A stretch of DNA of 9,529 nt from Bdellovibrio sp. ZAP7 (lineage in GTDB: Bacteria; Bacteroidota; Bacteroidia; Flavobacteriales; Flavobacteriaceae): NCBI GenBank assembly GCA_943324165.2, contig CALPKO020000029.1:1-9529 (forward strand), given 5' to 3'. The position numbers and the translations under genes are program-made. Numbering within the stretch: position 1 is the first letter of the stretch; the number at the start of each line of letters is the position of its first letter. Shown here in pieces: positions 7,076 to 9,529 of the stretch. The notes beneath the pieces were generated by a model. It searched no databases and was not told the origin of the DNA. It saw only the letters and a list, made by a program, of their open reading frames with translations.

Positions 7076-7789
7076 ATGAAAAAATACTCTTTAATAATTG
7101 TTCTATTATTCATTTCTTTAATTGCCTCTTCTCAATCAATTAATGATTACAAATACATTGTGGTGCCTATGAAATTTAAGTTTCAGAAATCGCCGAATCT
7201 ATACAGACTAAGCACAAACTCAAAGTTTCTTTTAACAAATAATGGTTTTACAGTTTATTACGATGACGCACTTTTGCCGTTGGATTTGGCTAAAGACAAA
7301 TGCAAAGCTTTGTATTTTGACTTAGAAGAAAGCAGTGGCTATTTCATGACCAAATTGACAATGACTCTAAAAGATTGTCAAAATAATATTATTTACACCA
7401 GCAAAGTCGGCAAAAGCAAAGAAAAAGAATTTGAAAAATCTTATAACGAAGCACTTACTTTCGCTTTAGAGGACCTCAAACTATTGAAATACAAACATGA
7501 AGAAAAGCAAGACGCGGCTGTTGTAGAAAACGTTTTAGAAGAAAAAACAGCCATAAATTATGCTGAAAATAGTTATGTAACAAAAAAAATCCAAGATGGT
7601 TTTCTAATTACAGATGCTGCTACTCCTAATTTTTATTTAAAATTGTTTCGCACTTCAAATCCGAGTATTTTCATTGGTCAATCAAATGAAAATAATGGAA
7701 TTGTAACTGTAAAATCAGACAGTATCATATTTGAATATTACAAACAAAATTTATTGATTTCTCAATCTTTGATGGTTAAAATTCAATAA
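7076..7789 (+). CDS. Exported protein of unknown function
   Basis: A 237-residue protein with a clean signal peptide (MKKYSLIIVLLFISLIASSQ, cleavage likely near S19/Q20 before SINDYKYIVV). There is no lipobox cysteine. The mature part begins with alternating hydrophobic beta-type segments (YKYIVVPMKF, LLTNNGFTVYYDD) and a charged stretch GKSKEKEFEKSYNEALTFALEDL (112-134), probably helical. A variable Glu-rich linker (142-158) leads to a second beta-rich region (170-237) with IQDGFLITDAATPNFYLKL. Two cysteines (76, 101) could form a disulfide. I know similar proteins only as conserved hypotheticals of Flavobacteriaceae and cannot assign a function. It starts 1 nt after the HAD stop, so it is the last gene of the probable mpl-radC-HAD unit. 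Its last 7 bp overlap the end of rarA on the other strand, and no terminator is seen between them. Confidence 0.82.
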   Translation: MKKYSLIIVLLFISLIASSQSINDYKYIVVPMKFKFQKSPNLYRLSTNSKFLLTNNGFTVYYDDALLPLDLAKDKCKALYFDLEESSGYFMTKLTMTLKDCQNNIIYTSKVGKSKEKEFEKSYNEALTFALEDLKLLKYKHEEKQDAAVVENVLEEKTAINYAENSYVTKKIQDGFLITDAATPNFYLKLFRTSNPSIFIGQSNENNGIVTVKSDSIIFEYYKQNLLISQSLMVKIQ

Positions 7790-9060
7790 CCATATTTCTC
7801 TTTCCAGCGGTTTTTTAAAAAATCTCGCGTTCCATTTTCTCGCGAATTATTTCCTGGAACATAAAAAGCAGTATTGACAATCGCATCAGGCAAAAACTCT
7901 TGGTTACTAAAATTGTTGGCATAATCATGAGCATATTGATATTCATCGCCATAACCCAATTCCTTCATCAACTTTGTAGGCGCATTTCTCAAATGAATTG
8001 GAACGGGCAAATCTCCGGTTAATTTCACCGTTTTTTGCGCTTCGCCAATGGCTAAATAGCTGGCGTTACTTTTCGGAGAGGTTGCCAAATAAACAGCACA
8101 CTGACTCAAAATAATCCTACTTTCTGGATAACCAATCGTTGAGACAGCCTGAAACGTATTGTTCGCCATTATAAATGCAGTTGGATTGGCATTGCCAATA
8201 TCTTCACTCGACAAAATCAACATTCGTCGGGCTATAAACTTCACATCTTCGCCACCTTCAATCATTCTCGCAAGCCAATAAACGGCACCATTCGGATCGC
8301 TTCCACGGATTGATTTTATAAAAGCGGAAACAATATCATAATGTTGCTCACCAGTTTTATCATACAAAACGGTATTTTTTTGAACCAAATGCAACACTTT
8401 GTCATTCGTAATTTCAATTTCATCAGATTCCGAAGCGTTGATAACCAATTCAAAAATATTCAACAATTTCCGGCCATCGCCACCCGAAAGGCGCAACAGT
8501 GCTTCGGTTTCTTTTAAACTAATTGATTTTTCTTTCAAAAAAACATCTGTTGTTAAAGCCCTTTGCAATAAATTTTCAAGGTCATTTTTAGAAAAAGCAT
8601 TCAAAACATAAACCTGACAACGTGACAATAAAGCAGGAATCACTTCAAAACTCGGATTTTCTGTTGTAGCTCCAATCAAGGTAATCCAACCTTTTTCAAC
8701 GGCCGCCAAAAGTGAATCTTGTTGGGATTTGCTAAAACGATGGATTTCATCAATAAATAAAATCGGATTTTTTGCCGTAAAAAGACCACCACTTTGTTTG
8801 GCTTTTTCAATCACTTCTCTAATGTCTTTTACACCAGAATTGATGGCACTCAAAATATAAAATGGACGTTTTGATTCTTGGGCAATAATTTGAGCCAGTG
8901 TTGTTTTTCCTGTACCTGGAGGCCCCCAAAAAATCAAACTGGGTACAATTCCTTTGGCAATTTGATGCGTCAACGAGCCATTTTCACCAACCAAATGCGC
9001 TTGACTAATGTAATCTTCTAACTTTTGCGGGCGTATTCTTTCGGCAAGTGGAGCTTCCAT
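7783..9060 (-). CDS. rarA: Replication-associated recombination protein A (AAA+ ATPase, RarA/MgsA)
   Basis: A 425-residue clamp-loader-like AAA+ ATPase related to E. coli RarA (447 aa) and eukaryotic Mgs1/WRNIP1. It acts as a tetramer at stalled replication forks, together with SSB and recombination proteins. Visible features: opening [17 protein letters not shown] (4-20), Walker A GPPGTGKT (46-53), Walker B ILFIDE (100-105) followed by IHRF, sensor 1 GATTEN (130-135), arginine finger SRC (146-148), sensor 2 GDGRKLL (194-200), then the C-terminal oligomerisation domain (about 235-425) with [22 protein letters not shown] and [16 protein letters not shown] (278-293). The start ATG (complement of 9058-9060) gives the standard N-terminus. 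Its own promoter candidate lies 35 nt upstream. The TGA stop lies within the end of the convergent exported-protein gene. Confidence 0.96.
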   Translation of the reverse strand: MEAPLAERIRPQKLEDYISQAHLVGENGSLTHQIAKGIVPSLIFWGPPGTGKTTLAQIIAQESKRPFYILSAINSGVKDIREVIEKAKQSGGLFTAKNPILFIDEIHRFSKSQQDSLLAAVEKGWITLIGATTENPSFEVIPALLSRCQVYVLNAFSKNDLENLLQRALTTDVFLKEKSISLKETEALLRLSGGDGRKLLNIFELVINASESDEIEITNDKVLHLVQKNTVLYDKTGEQHYDIVSAFIKSIRGSDPNGAVYWLARMIEGGEDVKFIARRMLILSSEDIGNANPTAFIMANNTFQAVSTIGYPESRIILSQCAVYLATSPKSNASYLAIGEAQKTVKLTGDLPVPIHLRNAPTKLMKELGYGDEYQYAHDYANNFSNQEFLPDAIVNTAFYVPGNNSRENGTRDFLKNRWKEKYGY

Positions 9061-9094
9061 GTTCTGTGATTTTTCTTTAAACTAAAACAGCAAT

Positions 9095-9102
9095 CAAAAT
9101 TA
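9095..9102 (-). promoter_or_regulatory. Bacteroidota-type -7 element of rarA
   Basis: Read on the - strand, TAATTTTG matches TAnnTTTG exactly, 34 nt before the rarA ATG. A possible weak -33 TTC (9125-9123) stands 20 nt upstream and would lie inside the edge of palindromic repeat copy B. The -7 match is direct; promoter function and the -33 are inferred. Confidence 0.55.
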
Positions 9103-9115
9103 CACATTCTATTTC

Positions 9116-9266
9116 TTTTTTTGAAGCTATTTCCAGCATTTCGTTGCAAGTCCTCACAAAAACAACCATTTTTCTAACCACAAAAAGAGCTTCCACTGGT
9201 CGCTTTTTTGTGCCAAGAAAAATAGGATGTTTTTTGTTCCGGGCTTTTCACTTCATTCTGGGCTAG
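9116..9266 (+). repeat. Palindromic intergenic repeat, copy B (long form)
   Basis: This element has the same ends as copy A: TTTTTTTGAAGCTA (9116-9129) and GGCTAG (9261-9266), with 15 of 21 matching bases at the right end. The middle differs and is longer, yet it is again self-complementary in nested blocks: ACAAAAA (9156-9162) with TTTTTGT (9231-9237), ATTTTTCT (9168-9175) with AGAAAAAT (9216-9223), and CACAAAAA (9179-9186) with TTTTTGTG (9205-9212), closing on a loop of about 18 nt. The same end sequences around unrelated hairpin centres suggest a family defined by its termini and foldability. It lies directly upstream of rarA. No open reading frame of its own is supported. Confidence 0.6.
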
Positions 9267-9358
9267 GGCAGTAGTTGTGGTAGGAACATTTCGCTAAACT
9301 GACAAAATAGCACTTTTTGAAGAATGGATTTGTTTTTGAGTTTTGAAAGTAAATTACC
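9267..9358. other. Non-coding spacer between palindromic repeat B and the second heptamer array
   Basis: Ninety-two bases without a supported gene, promoter or stable hairpin. The last unit-length block AATTACC (9352-9358) is in register with the array that follows and may be a decayed unit. A - strand open frame crosses this stretch but is dominated by repeat translation further right and looks fortuitous. Confidence 0.5.
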
Positions 9359-9428
9359 AAAACCCAACACCGAAAACCCAAAACCCAAAACCCAAAACCC
9401 AAAACCCAACACCCAACACCCAAAACCC
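9359..9428 (+). repeat. Tandem 7-bp repeat array (AAAACCC type), 10 units
   Basis: Ten units in exact 7-bp register: AAAACCC (9359), AACACCG (9366), AAAACCC x5 (9373-9407), AACACCC x2 (9408-9421) and AAAACCC (9422-9428). On the - strand this reads as GGGTTTT repeats. Five consecutive perfect units give five GGG runs with 4-nt loops, a standard G-quadruplex pattern. Period, strand bias and edge decay match the array before mpl, although the unit sequence differs at one or two positions. Confidence 0.95.
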
Positions 9429-9529
9429 CATCCACCAACATCTCCCAGTGCGATCGGTGTCTTTGCCCTTTTTGCAGTCATCGAACCCTACGTTGACCAG
9501 GTTCATTTCCCGCCAATTTTTGCAAATCC
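9429..9529. other. GC-richer tail with no identified gene
   Basis: Positions 9431-9529 contain 49 G or C in 99 bases, clearly above the surrounding AT-rich DNA. The - strand frame is open from the window edge through the heptamer array to a TGA at 9253-9255, but it encodes a low-complexity heptad wherever it crosses the array. No frame gives a protein I recognise. It may be the leader of a gene or RNA that starts beyond the window, or a piece of a mobile or repetitive element. Confidence 0.4.
9493..9522 (+). promoter_or_regulatory. Possible outward-reading promoter at the window edge
   Basis: TTG (9493-9495), a 19-nt spacer and AATTTTTG (9515-9522) fit the Bacteroidota -33/-7 layout with one mismatch in the -7 box (TA is AA). 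The bases TTTTGCAAATC that follow also occur at the helicase promoter (298-308). This would drive a + strand gene outside the window. Confidence 0.35.

Noticed and set aside
9470..9495. GGTTCGA-like T-loop on the - strand suggesting a tRNA
   Set aside because: The flanking bases do not form a 5-bp T stem, and no acceptor, D or anticodon arms can be built around it.
9253..9527. Long - strand open frame running from the window edge through the heptamer array
   Set aside because: Its middle is a mechanical translation of the 7-bp repeat (a heptad rich in Gly, Phe, Trp, Val and Leu), it has no recognised domain, and an alternative frame across the same array is also open. It is a product of the repeat, not a supported gene.

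Overview
The window looks like a chromosomal segment of a Flavobacterium-type member of the Bacteroidota. The DNA is AT-rich. The genes lack Shine-Dalgarno sequences and have A-rich leaders instead. Several starts follow the TAnnTTTG -7 promoter element typical of this phylum, and the proteins read like flavobacterial orthologues. This assignment rests on recognition, not on a database search.

Left part (1-3356, + strand): the 3' end of a PLP-dependent cysteine synthase-type gene is closed by a good intrinsic terminator. A separate promoter then drives an SF2 DEAD/DEAH helicase with a type III restriction-like core and an unassigned C-terminal region. A palindromic intergenic repeat (copy A) and a complete DEAD-box RNA helicase follow.

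Middle part (3444-7789, + strand): a small exported TPR protein has its own promoter. Next comes an array of 7-bp repeats that fills the space up to the start codon of an Mpl/MurC-type Mur ligase. Behind the ligase lie radC, a YjjG-like HAD nucleotidase and an unrecognised exported protein. They are spaced by 21, 15 and 1 nt and are probably one transcription unit. The group mixes cell-wall recycling, a JAMM/HhH protein, nucleotide cleaning and an envelope protein. Nothing shows that they act in a single pathway.

Right part (7783-9529): rarA (AAA+ replication-associated recombination protein) lies on the - strand and overlaps the exported-protein gene tail to tail by 7 bp. The last 470 bp hold no gene. 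They contain the rarA promoter, a second, longer palindromic repeat (copy B) with the same ends as copy A, a second 7-bp array (AAAACCC, G-rich on the - strand), and about 100 bp of noticeably higher GC that ends in a possible outward-facing promoter.

The genes are ordinary housekeeping genes and I see no defence system, CRISPR array or mobile-element gene. The part that deserves a second look is the repetitive intergenic DNA: two families, each present twice within 10 kb.
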